Source: Nitrospiraceae bacterium
GTDB lineage: Bacteria > Nitrospirota > Nitrospiria > Nitrospirales > Nitrospiraceae
Assembly (NCBI GenBank): GCA_014534095.1
Contig: JACVSD010000044.1
Span: 1 to 13,206 of the forward strand
DNA length: 13,206 nt
Direction: 5' to 3'
Part shown: positions 1-8,492 of the stretch, piece after piece
Layout of the letters: each line of letters starts with the position of its first letter
Numbering within the stretch: position 1 is the first letter of the stretch
Notes under the pieces: model-generated
Database searches by the model: none
What the model saw: the letters and a program-made list of their open reading frames with translations, nothing else
Told to the model about the DNA's origin: nothing
Made by a program: the position numbers and the translations under genes

Positions 1-165
1 CTTCAAATCCCTCCCCAGTTGATCGCGCAAGTCAAACGGTCCGAGGATCTGCAAGTCTGTCCCTACTGCCGGCGTATGTTGTATTGGGAAGGAGAGCCGG
101 GAAGCGAGGAGGCGGCCAGGTCGTTCGGACTAGCGACGGATCTAGAGATGGGGGAGTCCGTCTAA
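1..165 (+). CDS. C4-type zinc-ribbon domain protein, C-terminal fragment
   Basis: The open frame enters from the left edge and ends at TAA 163-165, giving the last 54 residues. It reads LQIPPQLIAQVKRSEDLQVC and continues with a PYCRRMLYW stretch. The CPYC pair followed by a hydrophobic LYW end is how the second half of the zf-RING_7 (DUF164) zinc ribbon looks. That family has an N-terminal coiled coil, which would lie outside the window, and a C-terminal four-cysteine ribbon; only the second Cys pair is visible here. An acidic tail of about 20 residues follows. The molecular function of the family is not well defined; nucleic-acid binding is often suggested. Family assignment is moderate because most of the protein is missing. 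Confidence 0.6.
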   Translation, partial: LQIPPQLIAQVKRSEDLQVCPYCRRMLYWEGEPGSEEAARSFGLATDLEMGESV

Positions 166-241
166 CCCATTGATCGCCTGTCTGCTCTCCTTACTCGCTC
201 ACTGCGGGCGATTCGCAATCCAATCTTGAAGGGGGGGCTGT

Positions 242-1309
242 ATGCCGAGAGTGACCGTGCGCCAGGTTCTGCGCAGCATTGCAGCGGCCATCCTGTGCTC
301 CATGACGGCGATTGTGCCATCCCTGATCGAAGCGGAGGATGCCGTTCAAGGGATGTTGTCCCTGGATGGGATGTCCGTGCCGGACATCGCGCCATTGCCT
401 GCCTACGTGCCGAGCCCTCCCACCAATCTGGGCTACCTTCCGAAAGTCGAACTCGGCCGCAAGCTGTACTTCGACACCCGGCTATCAAAAAACAACTCGG
501 TCTCTTGTGCCTTTTGCCATAATCCAGGGACGGGCTTTGCCGATGCGCGGCAATTCTCTATCGGGGCGTTCGGAACGGCAGGCGGGCGCCAGGCGCCCAC
601 TGTCTATAACACCGGGTTCTTACCTCTGCAGTTTTGGGACGGCCGGGCCGGGTCCTTGGAAGAGCAGGCGATCGGGCCGATCCATAACCCCGTGGAGATG
701 GCAGAGGCGCACGACACCGTGGCGCCGAAGATCGCCAAGATCGCCGGCTACCAGAAGGAGTTCCAAGCTGTCTTCGGCGGAGGCGTGAGTCTCCAGCACA
801 TTGCCGAGGCGATCGCCGCCTTTGAGAGGACGATTGTTTCCCAAAACAGCGCGTTTGACAAATATCTGATGGGCAATCAGCAGGCGATGGGTGAGGCCGC
901 CGTTCGTGGCATGGCCCTCTTCAAGGGCAAAGCCCGTTGCGTGCTCTGCCACAACGGCCCGAACTTTACCGATAATCGATTCCACAATCTTGGTGTGCCG
1001 CAGGTCGGCTCGCTCAAGGAAGATCTCGGCCGCTACATGGTGTCTCGCCAAACGCGCGATAAAGGTGCCTTCAAGACTCCGACGTTGCGGAGCATCGCGG
1101 AGACGGCGCCGTACATGCATGATGGCGTGTTTAAAACCTTAGAAGAAGTCGTGGATTTCAAGGACGCCGGTGGGGGGGCCAATCCGTACCTCAGCCCGCT
1201 CCTCAAGCCGCTTAACCTGACGGCGGTTGAGAAAACCGATCTGATCGCCTTTCTCAACGCGCTCACGGGAGAACCGCTGAAAATTCCCGTGCCGAAGCTT
1301 CCCAAGTAA
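242..1309 (+). CDS. Di-haem cytochrome c peroxidase (CcP/MauG family)
   Basis: This 355-residue protein should reduce hydrogen peroxide to water in the periplasm, taking electrons from a small c-type cytochrome or similar donor. An N-terminal signal peptide is visible: Arg-containing start, hydrophobic stretch at about 11-28, likely cleavage near residues 30-32 after IEA. Two covalent haem sites are present, CAFCH at 89-93 and CVLCH at 233-237, each followed by sequence typical of the family (NPGTGFAD and NGPNFTDNRFHNLG). FWDGRA at 131-136 carries the conserved Trp between the haems. YMHDG at 291-295 has Met where, as I recall, MauG uses Tyr as axial ligand, which favours a peroxidase over a MauG-type maturase. 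Length is normal. ATG 242 follows an AAGGGGGGG purine run at a suitable distance. It converges with rnhC, leaving a 27-bp gap without a visible terminator. It is probably monocistronic, since 76 bp separate it from the upstream gene. Confidence 0.9.
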   Translation: MPRVTVRQVLRSIAAAILCSMTAIVPSLIEAEDAVQGMLSLDGMSVPDIAPLPAYVPSPPTNLGYLPKVELGRKLYFDTRLSKNNSVSCAFCHNPGTGFADARQFSIGAFGTAGGRQAPTVYNTGFLPLQFWDGRAGSLEEQAIGPIHNPVEMAEAHDTVAPKIAKIAGYQKEFQAVFGGGVSLQHIAEAIAAFERTIVSQNSAFDKYLMGNQQAMGEAAVRGMALFKGKARCVLCHNGPNFTDNRFHNLGVPQVGSLKEDLGRYMVSRQTRDKGAFKTPTLRSIAETAPYMHDGVFKTLEEVVDFKDAGGGANPYLSPLLKPLNLTAVEKTDLIAFLNALTGEPLKIPVPKLPK

Positions 1310-1336
1310 TCCAGCACCGGGCGGCACGCGAGTCGT

Positions 1337-2005
1337 TCACGCTGACGGCATGGAAGCGAGCACGGCCTGGGTAGTTTTGAAGTGCAGTTTGGCCACTGAA
1401 TCCAGTCGTTCCCTCCCGTGTTTCTTAATCACCATGCGGGCGGCAAGTTCAACGGCCGGAGAGGCTCCCTTCGGCAGCGTGGTGCCCACCTCCTGAGATA
1501 ATCGATTCAAACGGATCAGGAATTCGGCCCGGGCCAGGATCGATGCGGCGGCCACGGCGAGGTCGGACTCGGCTTTTGGCCGCTGCTCGAGGATAATCTT
1601 TCGGCCCTTCTGTTGGAGCGCGTTGAGGATCAGCCGCTCATCGCCGAATTGATCAGAAATTGCGCGATCGCAGGAGACCCGCTCCAGAATATTTTCCAGA
1701 GCTTTGGCATGGCCCCACGCGAGCAAACGATTCAGATTGCGGATTTTGGCATAGAGTTCATTGTATTTCTGCGGCCCAATGGCAATGAGGCTATGGGGAC
1801 AGATCGTCTTGATGTCCGAGGACATCTCAAGAATACGGCCGTCGGAAATCTTTTTGCTGTCCCGAACTTGCATGAGTGCCAATTCCCCTTGTGTCGTCGC
1901 GTCGACAAAGGCAGCCGCGATGACGAGCGGCCCGAAGTAATCTCCTTTGCCGGATTCGTCGATGCCGATGCGCTGGGTAGGCGCGTCCCATCGCTGCCCT
2001 GTCAT
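1337..2005 (-). CDS. rnhC: Ribonuclease HIII, short form
   Basis: This enzyme hydrolyses the RNA strand of RNA-DNA hybrids in the cytoplasm. The hallmark HIII signature IGIDESGKGDYFGPLV lies at residues 13-28. It is followed by RDSKK (48-52), the HIII-type NLNRLLAWGHAKALEN (90-105), and PKAESDLAVAAASILAR (143-159). The four acidic catalytic residues are expected to be D16, E17, D118 and D148. I chose ATG 2005 because AGAAGG lies just upstream on the minus strand. A longer frame reaches 2110, but those 35 residues resemble no known domain and overlap the divergent promoter region. The resulting 222 residues are clearly shorter than typical RNase HIII (about 300), and the N-terminal TBP-like substrate-binding domain is not seen. 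An RNase HII is the alternative, but the DESGKGDYFGPLV block argues for HIII. Confidence 0.9.
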   Translation of the reverse strand: MTGQRWDAPTQRIGIDESGKGDYFGPLVIAAAFVDATTQGELALMQVRDSKKISDGRILEMSSDIKTICPHSLIAIGPQKYNELYAKIRNLNRLLAWGHAKALENILERVSCDRAISDQFGDERLILNALQQKGRKIILEQRPKAESDLAVAAASILARAEFLIRLNRLSQEVGTTLPKGASPAVELAARMVIKKHGRERLDSVAKLHFKTTQAVLASMPSA

Positions 2006-2043
2006 TGAACACCCTTCTATGGAATATGTGGAGTGGGCGCGGT

Positions 2044-2073
2044 AATCTACCGAATCGCACAGATCAGGGTCAA
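2044..2073 (-). promoter_or_regulatory. Candidate sigma70-type promoter for rnhC
   Basis: On the minus strand, TTGACC (2068-2073) and TAGATT (2044-2049) are separated by 18 bp. The expected transcript starts near 2037, about 30 nt before the rnhC start at 2005. Matches to consensus are 5/6 and 4/6. The site lies in the 104-bp gap between divergent rnhC and the M48 protease gene. No equally good site was seen for the protease gene on the plus strand. Confidence 0.4.
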
Positions 2074-2109
2074 TGAACGTCCGCAGAGAGTCTCGTGGGG
2101 GGGCCAACA

Positions 2110-2976
2110 ATGCGTCTAGTCCGTCGAGTCCGCATGGTTGCTATTCTCAGTATTGCGCTGCTGTCTGTTGTAATGGCGTCGTGCGAAACCAATCCTTATA
2201 CGGGACGTCGGCAATTGCTGATGACGTCGGTGGCCGACGAGATGCACTTGGGGACACAGGCATACAGCCAGGTGAAGAGCGACCCTAAGGTGCGGCTCTC
2301 CCATGATCCGCGAGAGATCGAACCGGTCAAACGCGTCGCCGCTCGCATCATTGACGCGGCCAAGCGATCGAAATACGGCGACATGGCGAAACAGTTTCAG
2401 TGGGAGGTCACAGTCATTAAAGACGATAAGATGGCCAATGCGTTCGCGCTGCCGGGCGGAAAGATGGCCGTATATACGGGCATCTTTCCGGTCGCCAAGA
2501 CCGAAGCCGGACTGGCCGCCGTCATGGGGCACGAGGTCGTGCATGCCTTGGCACGCCACGGTGCCGAACGGATGAGCCAGGGCCAACTTACCGGTGTGGC
2601 GATGCAGGTCGCCGGGGTTGCGGCGGGAATGAGTGGTGGTGGAGGATTGATGTCGCAAGCCGCCTTGGCGGCGTTGGGCGTGGGGGCGCAGGTGGGCGTC
2701 CTCCTTCCTTTCAGCCGGAAGCATGAGTCAGAAGCGGATTATATCGGCATCTTGTTGGCGGCGGATGCGGGATACGATCCGCGGGAATCGGTCCGTCTAT
2801 GGGAACGCATGGAGCAGCTTGCCGCCGGGGGTGGCGGATCCGTGGAGTTCCTTTCTACCCATCCGGGGCACGAAACGAGGATTCGGCAGCTTACAGAATG
2901 GATGCCGGAAGCCATGGCGCTGTATCAGGGAAAGCCGGCGACCGCGCCGGTCGAACTGCCGGTCCTTCAGCGGTAG
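2110..2976 (+). CDS. M48-family zinc metalloprotease, predicted lipoprotein (BepA/LoiP-like)
   Basis: This 288-residue protein is a probable periplasmic, membrane-anchored zinc endopeptidase involved in envelope protein quality control; the role is inferred from BepA/LoiP relatives. The N-terminus is RLVRRVR, then a hydrophobic stretch, then a lipobox-like VMASC with Cys25 as the likely lipidated residue. The catalytic HEVVH is at 141-145, and the downstream ESEADYIG (about 206-213) supplies the third zinc ligand. NAFALPGGKMAVYTG (about 110-124) and THPGHETRI (about 250-258) are typical of the M48B/M48C group. A Gly/Ala-rich segment lies between the zinc motifs, as is common in the family. 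There is no TPR domain, unlike BepA. An in-frame GTG at 2095 would add five residues, but ATG 2110 is preferred because the GGGGGGG run at 2097-2103 then serves as the ribosome binding site. It ends 40 bp before rnpB. Confidence 0.9.
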   Translation: MRLVRRVRMVAILSIALLSVVMASCETNPYTGRRQLLMTSVADEMHLGTQAYSQVKSDPKVRLSHDPREIEPVKRVAARIIDAAKRSKYGDMAKQFQWEVTVIKDDKMANAFALPGGKMAVYTGIFPVAKTEAGLAAVMGHEVVHALARHGAERMSQGQLTGVAMQVAGVAAGMSGGGGLMSQAALAALGVGAQVGVLLPFSRKHESEADYIGILLAADAGYDPRESVRLWERMEQLAAGGGGSVEFLSTHPGHETRIRQLTEWMPEAMALYQGKPATAPVELPVLQR

Positions 2977-2981
2977 TGCGC

Positions 2982-3010
2982 TTGTAGCGCCCCCATGCAT
3001 TCCTTATACT
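2982..3010 (+). promoter_or_regulatory. Promoter of rnpB
   Basis: TTGTAG (2982-2987) and TATACT (3005-3010) are separated by exactly 17 bp. The -10 matches consensus 5/6 and the -35 only 3/6. The expected start, 6-7 nt after the -10, is at 3016-3017, which is where the 5' strand of the long closing helix of the RNase P RNA begins. The agreement of the two independent signals supports the call. Confidence 0.65.
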
Positions 3011-3016
3011 GTGGCG

Positions 3017-3450
3017 GCGCGGGTGTGAAGACTGGGTGATCGCTCGATACCTTCGTATCGGGAGGAAAGTCCGGACTCCAAGGGCAGGGCGCTGGGTAAC
3101 TCCCAGGCGGAGCAATCCGACACCAGCACCACAGAAAACAAACCGCCGATGGCCACGACGGCAGGATAACATCCAGCTGCTCCGGGTTCAGGTAAGGGTG
3201 AAACGGTGGGGTAAGAGCCCACCGCGGTGATGGTGACATCAACGGCACGGTAAGCGTCGCCCGGTGCAAGACCAAATAGGAAGATGCCTGCCCACTCGTA
3301 AGAGCGGTGCAGTACGGCTGGCCCGGCCGTCATCTTCGGGTAGGTCGCTCGAGGTTCGAGGTAACTCGAATCCCAGAGAAATGATCACCCAAGTAAAGGC
3401 TTACTACCTTTACAGGACAGAATCCGGCTTATAGGTCTTCACTCCCGCGC
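3017..3450 (+). ncRNA. rnpB: RNase P RNA, bacterial type A
   Basis: This is the catalytic RNA of ribonuclease P, which trims the 5' leader of precursor tRNAs. Conserved regions are easily read: GGAGGAAAGTCCGGACTCC near 3060 (CR-I, P4 strand), AGGGTGAAACGGTGGGGTAA and AGAGCCCACCGCG near 3195-3227, GCAAGACCAAATAGGAAGAT near 3265-3284, and ACAGAATCCGGCTTATAGG near 3416-3434 (CR-V). P2 is GGGTGATC (3034-3041) with GATCACCC (3383-3390). P1 is GTGAAGAC (3025-3032) with GTCTTCAC (3435-3442). It extends outward to a 16-bp helix (3017-3032 with 3435-3450) with one mismatch. The layout matches E. coli M1 RNA type A. The mature ends may lie inside the extended P1. No obvious T-rich terminator follows 3450. 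Many spurious short reading frames cross this gene on both strands. Confidence 0.95.
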
Positions 3451-3500
3451 TTATTGCCGGATGGTGCTCATCGCATCCTGCACTCCCTCTGCCCCTGCTA

Positions 3501-3529
3501 TTGACCCTTGACATGCGTGATGATAGGAT
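3501..3529 (+). promoter_or_regulatory. Promoter of the ilvBNC operon, extended -10 type
   Basis: TTGACC (3501-3506) and TAGGAT (3524-3529) are spaced 17 bp apart, and TG at 3521-3522 forms an extended -10 (TGATAGGAT). Predicted transcription starts near 3536, leaving a leader of about 114 nt before ilvB. A second -35-like TTGACA sits at 3508-3513, but the hexamer 17 bp downstream (GGCAAT) is a poor -10. The rest of 3451-3500 holds no gene that I can see. Confidence 0.55.
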
Positions 3530-3586
3530 CGGCAATCTTTTCTCTTCAATTTCAGAAAGTTGCGTGTTGGCCCGGAGCCATTCGCT

Positions 3587-3638
3587 GGGACGGTCGGACT
3601 GTCCCTATCTGCCGGGTAACGGTTCGGTAGACCGGGAC
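3587..3638 (+). promoter_or_regulatory. Leader with alternative hairpins before ilvB
   Basis: GGGACGGT (3587-3594) pairs with ACTGTCCC (3598-3605) around a CGG loop. The GTCCC at 3601-3605 could instead pair with a second GGGAC at 3634-3638, which touches the ilvB ribosome binding site GGAGGTGA (3639-3646). The two pairings exclude each other. The sequence shows the complementarity; a regulatory role is only inferred, and I recognise no known riboswitch or run of branched-chain codons here. Confidence 0.25.
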
Positions 3639-3649
3639 GGAGGTGAAGT

Positions 3650-5425
3650 ATGAAGCTCAACGGGTCAGAAATATTGATTGAGAGTCTAAAGCGCGAAGGC
3701 GTGACAACTATCTTTGCACTCCCCGGCGGCGTGGTTCTCAAAATATTCGACATGCTGCATCAGCAGAAAGATATTCAGGTCATTCTCACCAGGCACGAGC
3801 AGGGTGCCGGTCACATGGCGGAAGGATATGCCAAGGCCACGGGTAAGGCCGGCGTAGCGCTGGTCACGTCGGGTCCAGGCATGACCAACGTGATTACGGC
3901 TTTAGCCGACGCCTATATGGATTCCGTGCCGCTCGTCTGCATCAGCGGTCAGGTCCCGACCAGCTTGATCGGAAACGATGCGTTTCAGGAAGCGGATAAT
4001 GTGGGACTCAGTCGACCCTGCACCAAGTACAATTTCCTCGTCAAGGATGTCGGGGACCTCGCCGCCACGATCAAGGAGGCCTTCTATATCGCAACCACCG
4101 GACGCCCCGGTCCCGTCCTGGTCGACATTCCGAAAGACGTGTCGATGAACAAGGCTGAGTTTGTGTATCCCAATTCCGTGTCGATTCGCGGGTACAACCC
4201 GACCTACGAAGGTAATAAGTGGCAGATCAAGCAAGCGGCCGAAGCCATCATGAAAGCAAGGAAGCCGATATTGTACGTCGGCGGAGGGGTCGGCTTCTCC
4301 GGCGCGTCCCAAGAATTGCTCGAACTGGCTGAAATTACCCAGATCCCCGTCGACATGACCTTAATGGGACTAGGCGTGTTTCCCGGCGAACATCCCTTGT
4401 CCCTCGGCATGTTGGGCATGCACGGCACGTATCAGGCGAACATGGCGATGCACTATTCGGATCTCGTCATCGCGATCGGAGCGCGATTCGATGATCGGGT
4501 GACGGGCAAAGTGGCGGAGTTCTGCCCTCATGCCAAGATCATCCATGTCGACATCGACCCCACCTCTATCCGGAAAAATATCCACGTCGACATTCCCATC
4601 GTCGGCGATTGTAAGACCGTTTTGCGGGAGTTGAACCAGATCCTGCGCGCCACCGTGAATGGCGAGCAGAAGGATTTGCGGAAGCCCTGGTGGGATCAGA
4701 TCCGTGAATGGGAGCGGGCTCATCCCTTGGCCTATCAACAGGACGCCAATGGTCCGATCAAGCCGCAGCATGTGGTGAAGCGACTCTATGAGTTGACCAA
4801 AGACCGGGATCCGATCGTGTCGACCGATGTCGGGCAGCATCAAATGTGGGCGGCACAGTATTTCAAACTGGCGAAGCCGAACCGCTGGCTGACGTCGGGC
4901 GGCTTGGGCACGATGGGATTCGGATTCCCGGCGGCGATGGGCGCACAAGCGGCGTTCCCCGGACGGCTGGTCCTGTGCATCGCCGGCGATGGCAGCATTC
5001 AGATGAACATGCAGGAAATGGCGACCGCTGTGGTCAGTAAGCTACCCGTCAAGATCATCATCCTCAACAATCGATTTCACGGGATGGTGCGTCAGTGGCA
5101 GGACCTCTTCTATGAAGGACGTTATGCGTCGAGCTATCTCGATACGACGCCCGATTTCGTCAAGCTCGCCGATGCCTATGGGGCTATCGGACTGCGGGCC
5201 AACAAAGTGGGCGATCTGGACAGCGTCCTCAAAGAAGCGATCGCCGTGGATGGTCCGGTCATCGTCGATGTGCCGACCCACCCCTATGAAAATGTGTATC
5301 CCATGATTCCGGCCGGCGGGTGCAACCATGAGATGATTCTCGAGGATCCGCCCGAACTGAAAAAGAAGCAAACCGGTGGGCCGAAGGTGACGCCGGAAGA
5401 CAAAGACACCGTCCTCACAGCGTGA
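3650..5425 (+). CDS. ilvB: Acetolactate (acetohydroxyacid) synthase, large catalytic subunit
   Basis: This 591-residue ThDP enzyme condenses two pyruvates to 2-acetolactate, or pyruvate with 2-oxobutyrate to 2-aceto-2-hydroxybutyrate. It is the first common step of valine, leucine and isoleucine synthesis, in the cytoplasm. Three domains are readable: the N-terminal pyrimidine-binding domain with PGG at 25-27 and catalytic Glu50 in RHEQGAGHMAEGYA; the central FAD-type domain with GGGVGFSGAS and GARFDDRVTG; and the C-terminal pyrophosphate-binding domain with the GDG motif at 446-448 reaching NN at 473-474, then VRQWQDLFYEGRY. Length is normal for the family. ATG 3650 follows a strong GGAGGTGA. 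The N-terminal block reads FALPGGVVLKIFD rather than the usual FGYPGGAVLPIYD, a modest divergence. The regulatory subunit gene follows after 12 bp, so the pair forms one holoenzyme, which supports a biosynthetic rather than catabolic enzyme. Confidence 0.97.
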   Translation: MKLNGSEILIESLKREGVTTIFALPGGVVLKIFDMLHQQKDIQVILTRHEQGAGHMAEGYAKATGKAGVALVTSGPGMTNVITALADAYMDSVPLVCISGQVPTSLIGNDAFQEADNVGLSRPCTKYNFLVKDVGDLAATIKEAFYIATTGRPGPVLVDIPKDVSMNKAEFVYPNSVSIRGYNPTYEGNKWQIKQAAEAIMKARKPILYVGGGVGFSGASQELLELAEITQIPVDMTLMGLGVFPGEHPLSLGMLGMHGTYQANMAMHYSDLVIAIGARFDDRVTGKVAEFCPHAKIIHVDIDPTSIRKNIHVDIPIVGDCKTVLRELNQILRATVNGEQKDLRKPWWDQIREWERAHPLAYQQDANGPIKPQHVVKRLYELTKDRDPIVSTDVGQHQMWAAQYFKLAKPNRWLTSGGLGTMGFGFPAAMGAQAAFPGRLVLCIAGDGSIQMNMQEMATAVVSKLPVKIIILNNRFHGMVRQWQDLFYEGRYASSYLDTTPDFVKLADAYGAIGLRANKVGDLDSVLKEAIAVDGPVIVDVPTHPYENVYPMIPAGGCNHEMILEDPPELKKKQTGGPKVTPEDKDTVLTA

Positions 5426-5437
5426 GATCGGGATCGC

Positions 5438-5956
5438 ATGGAACACATCATTTCAGTGACGGTCGAGAATAAATTCGGTGTGCTGTCCCGGGTCGCCGGT
5501 CTCTTTAGCGGCCGCGGATTCAACATTGAGAGCCTGTCCGTCGCTCCGACGCTTGATCCCTCGATGTCTCAGATGACCATCGTGACATCAGGGGACGAGC
5601 GCATCATTGAGCAGATCGTGAAGCAGCTCAATAAGCTGATCGACGTCATCAAGGTCGTCGATCTCAACGAGACGGAATTCGTCTCCCGGGAAACGGCGCT
5701 CATCAAGGTCCACACGAAGGCCGAAGATCGGGCGGAGGCGCTTCGGATTGCGGATATCTTCCGAGCCAACATCATTGATTCCACGCCCGGGACGTATACC
5801 ATTGAGGTATCCGGGGATCCGCAGAAGATTGAAGCCATTATCAATTTGCTGCAGCCGCTTGGGATCAAGGAATTGATCCGGACGGGTCGTGTGGCGGTCG
5901 CACGAGAGCCGATACGCGCCGCAGCCCTGCAAGCCAAAAAAGTGGCCCGCGAGTAA
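5438..5956 (+). CDS. ilvN: Acetolactate synthase, small regulatory subunit
   Basis: This 172-residue ACT-domain subunit activates the large subunit and usually confers feedback inhibition by valine. The N-terminal ACT domain (about 3-77) opens with EHIISVTVENKFGVLSRVAG and RGFNIESL. Gly14 and Asn29 fall at the positions known from E. coli IlvH to matter for valine binding, so feedback sensitivity is plausible. The C-terminal domain (about 85-165) includes ALIKVHTK and ending GIKELIRTGRVAVAR, standard for IlvN/IlvH. Length is in the usual 160-175 range. It lies 12 bp after ilvB and 54 bp before ilvC in the same orientation. The Shine-Dalgarno sequence is weak, so translation may depend partly on coupling to ilvB. 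Confidence 0.97.
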   Translation: MEHIISVTVENKFGVLSRVAGLFSGRGFNIESLSVAPTLDPSMSQMTIVTSGDERIIEQIVKQLNKLIDVIKVVDLNETEFVSRETALIKVHTKAEDRAEALRIADIFRANIIDSTPGTYTIEVSGDPQKIEAIINLLQPLGIKELIRTGRVAVAREPIRAAALQAKKVARE

Positions 5957-5989
5957 CAGCCTGCCGAGCCTCACATCGGCTTTCCTTAG

Positions 5990-7024
<1,035 letters not shown>

Positions 7025-7037
7025 GGCCCGTCGTCCC

Positions 7038-7688
7038 GTGGTAGACCGTGCTGCCGGTGTCCCATTTGCGAAAGAAGGATTCCCGTTTATCGCGGCCACT
7101 GCCGGTCTCACCGTGCTGGCTGCGTGGCTGGGGTGGTATCTGCTTGCGGCCGGCGCTGGGCTGGTCACTCTCTTTGTCTCATGGTTCTTTCGCAATCCGG
7201 CGCGCGTGGTGCCTCAGGACCCCAATGTCATCGTCGCACCCGGCGACGGAAAGGTGATCGCCATCGAAGAAGAGTTTGAGCCGCGCTTTTTGAAGGATCG
7301 TAGTATCCGGCTCACGATTTTTCTGAATGTCTTCGATGTGCACATCAACCGCGCTCCCTGTGACGGCGTTGTTCAGGAAGTGCAATATCAGCCGGGCGTC
7401 TTCTTGGTAGCCAGCCGGCCGGACGCGACTATACGAAACGAGCAGAATGCCCTGATGTTGACGACCGCGCAGGGTGTCAAGGTCTTGTGCGTACAAGTGG
7501 CCGGGCTCATCGCACGACGGATCGTCTGTTGGGCATCCGCCGGCGAACGTGTCAGGCGCGGCGAGCGATTTGGTTTGATTCGGTTCGGTTCACGGATGGA
7601 CACGTTTTTACCACTTGGGACGGTTCTCAAAGTCTCGGTGGGCGACCGGGTCAAGGGGGGCGAGACTATTCTCGGAGTACTACGATGA
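7038..7688 (+). CDS. psd: Phosphatidylserine decarboxylase, short proenzyme family
   Basis: This 216-residue pyruvoyl enzyme converts phosphatidylserine to phosphatidylethanolamine at the inner membrane. The N-terminus VPFAKEGFPF is followed by one or two membrane segments (about 16-50). VAPGDGKV (66-73), FLNVFDVHINRAPCDG (95-110) and the C-terminal RFGSRMD (182-188) are the family blocks. Self-cleavage is expected between Gly184 and Ser185, with Ser185 becoming the pyruvoyl group on the small alpha chain. The length matches the short Psd group rather than the roughly 320-residue E. coli form. It starts at GTG 7038, 13 nt after the ilvC stop, with a weak ribosome binding site; no better in-frame start is visible. 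Its last codons overlap the pssA start by 4 nt. Confidence 0.93.
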   Translation: MVDRAAGVPFAKEGFPFIAATAGLTVLAAWLGWYLLAAGAGLVTLFVSWFFRNPARVVPQDPNVIVAPGDGKVIAIEEEFEPRFLKDRSIRLTIFLNVFDVHINRAPCDGVVQEVQYQPGVFLVASRPDATIRNEQNALMLTTAQGVKVLCVQVAGLIARRIVCWASAGERVRRGERFGLIRFGSRMDTFLPLGTVLKVSVGDRVKGGETILGVLR

Positions 7689-8491
7689 AAAACACCGGCT
7701 TACGCCACTCGTTTGCAAAGGACAGCAAGCGCCGAAAAGCGGCCATGCACCTGATTCCCAATCTGTTTACGACCGGCAACTTGTTTTGCGGTGTGTTTGC
7801 GATCCTCTCGGTCTTTAACGCGAATTACATGGCCGCCGCCATTGCCATTCTTGTGGCCATGATCTTCGACGTGTTGGATGGAAAGTCGGCGAGGCTGACC
7901 AACAGCACCAGTCATTTTGGCTTGGAGTATGACTCGCTTTCCGACGTCGTGTCTTTCGGAGTGGCGCCGGGGCTTCTGATTTATTCATGGGCGCTCAGCG
8001 GACAGGGTACCTTTGGCGTGGCCGTGATGTTCGCCTATGTTGCAATGGGGGCTGTGCGGCTAGCTCGATTCAATTCGACCGCATCAGTGTCTGACGGCAA
8101 ATATTTCACCGGCCTGGCCATTCCGGCGGCCGCCGGCGTGATTGCGTCGTTGGTCGTGTTTGACCATCACATCGTCAGGATGGGTGCCGAGGTCAAACCT
8201 ATCCTTGTCCTGATCATCACGCTCACCTTGTCTTTTTTGATGGTTAGCACGACGAAATACCGGAGCTTCAAGGATTTGAAGTTCAAAGGCCGTCAACAGA
8301 TTACATATTTGGTGTGGGGCATTCTTGCAGTCATGTTGGTGGCGGCATGGCCGCAAGTTATGTTATTTGTGGTCTTCTCTTCGTATGCCTTGCTCGGTCC
8401 GGCGGAGCGATTATTCTGGCTGGTAGCCCGAGCAGCGGGAAAGAAGGGCGTCGCAAAGACGGAAACATCCGCGGTTGAATCAAAGTTGTAA
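7685..8491 (+). CDS. pssA: CDP-diacylglycerol-serine O-phosphatidyltransferase
   Basis: This 268-residue integral membrane enzyme makes phosphatidylserine from CDP-diacylglycerol and serine; Psd next door then decarboxylates it. The CDP-alcohol phosphotransferase signature DG-x2-AR-x8-G-x3-D-x3-D is complete: D65 G66, A69 R70, G79, D83, D87. MHLIPNLFTTGNLFCG (21-36) is typical of the PssA type II group. Several hydrophobic segments follow, with a basic, Lys-rich tail. The start is ATG 7685, which overlaps the psd stop as ATGA, implying translational coupling. The same frame stays open back to 7487 inside psd, but that N-terminal extension is psd read in another frame. The gene stops at 8491, right at the first bases of the T-box leader. 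Confidence 0.95.
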   Translation: MKNTGLRHSFAKDSKRRKAAMHLIPNLFTTGNLFCGVFAILSVFNANYMAAAIAILVAMIFDVLDGKSARLTNSTSHFGLEYDSLSDVVSFGVAPGLLIYSWALSGQGTFGVAVMFAYVAMGAVRLARFNSTASVSDGKYFTGLAIPAAAGVIASLVVFDHHIVRMGAEVKPILVLIITLTLSFLMVSTTKYRSFKDLKFKGRQQITYLVWGILAVMLVAAWPQVMLFVVFSSYALLGPAERLFWLVARAAGKKGVAKTETSAVESKL

Positions 8492-8492
8492 C

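Noticed and set aside
1310..1336. Shared bidirectional terminator between the peroxidase and rnhC
   Set aside because: The 27-bp convergent gap has no inverted repeat with flanking A and T tracts.
3451..3500. GGATG/CATCC hairpin as terminator of rnpB
   Set aside because: The stem is only 5 bp and is not followed by a run of T, so it does not qualify as an intrinsic terminator.
3564..3653. Possible 29-codon leader peptide (GTG start, stop overlapping the ilvB ATG)
   Set aside because: It has no clear ribosome binding site, and its few Leu and Val codons are not in a run, unlike attenuator peptides. The reading frame is short enough to occur by chance.
7487..7684. N-terminal extension of pssA
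   Set aside because: This frame runs inside psd and gives Arg/Thr-rich sequence without homology. The ATG overlapping the psd stop is the normal coupled start.
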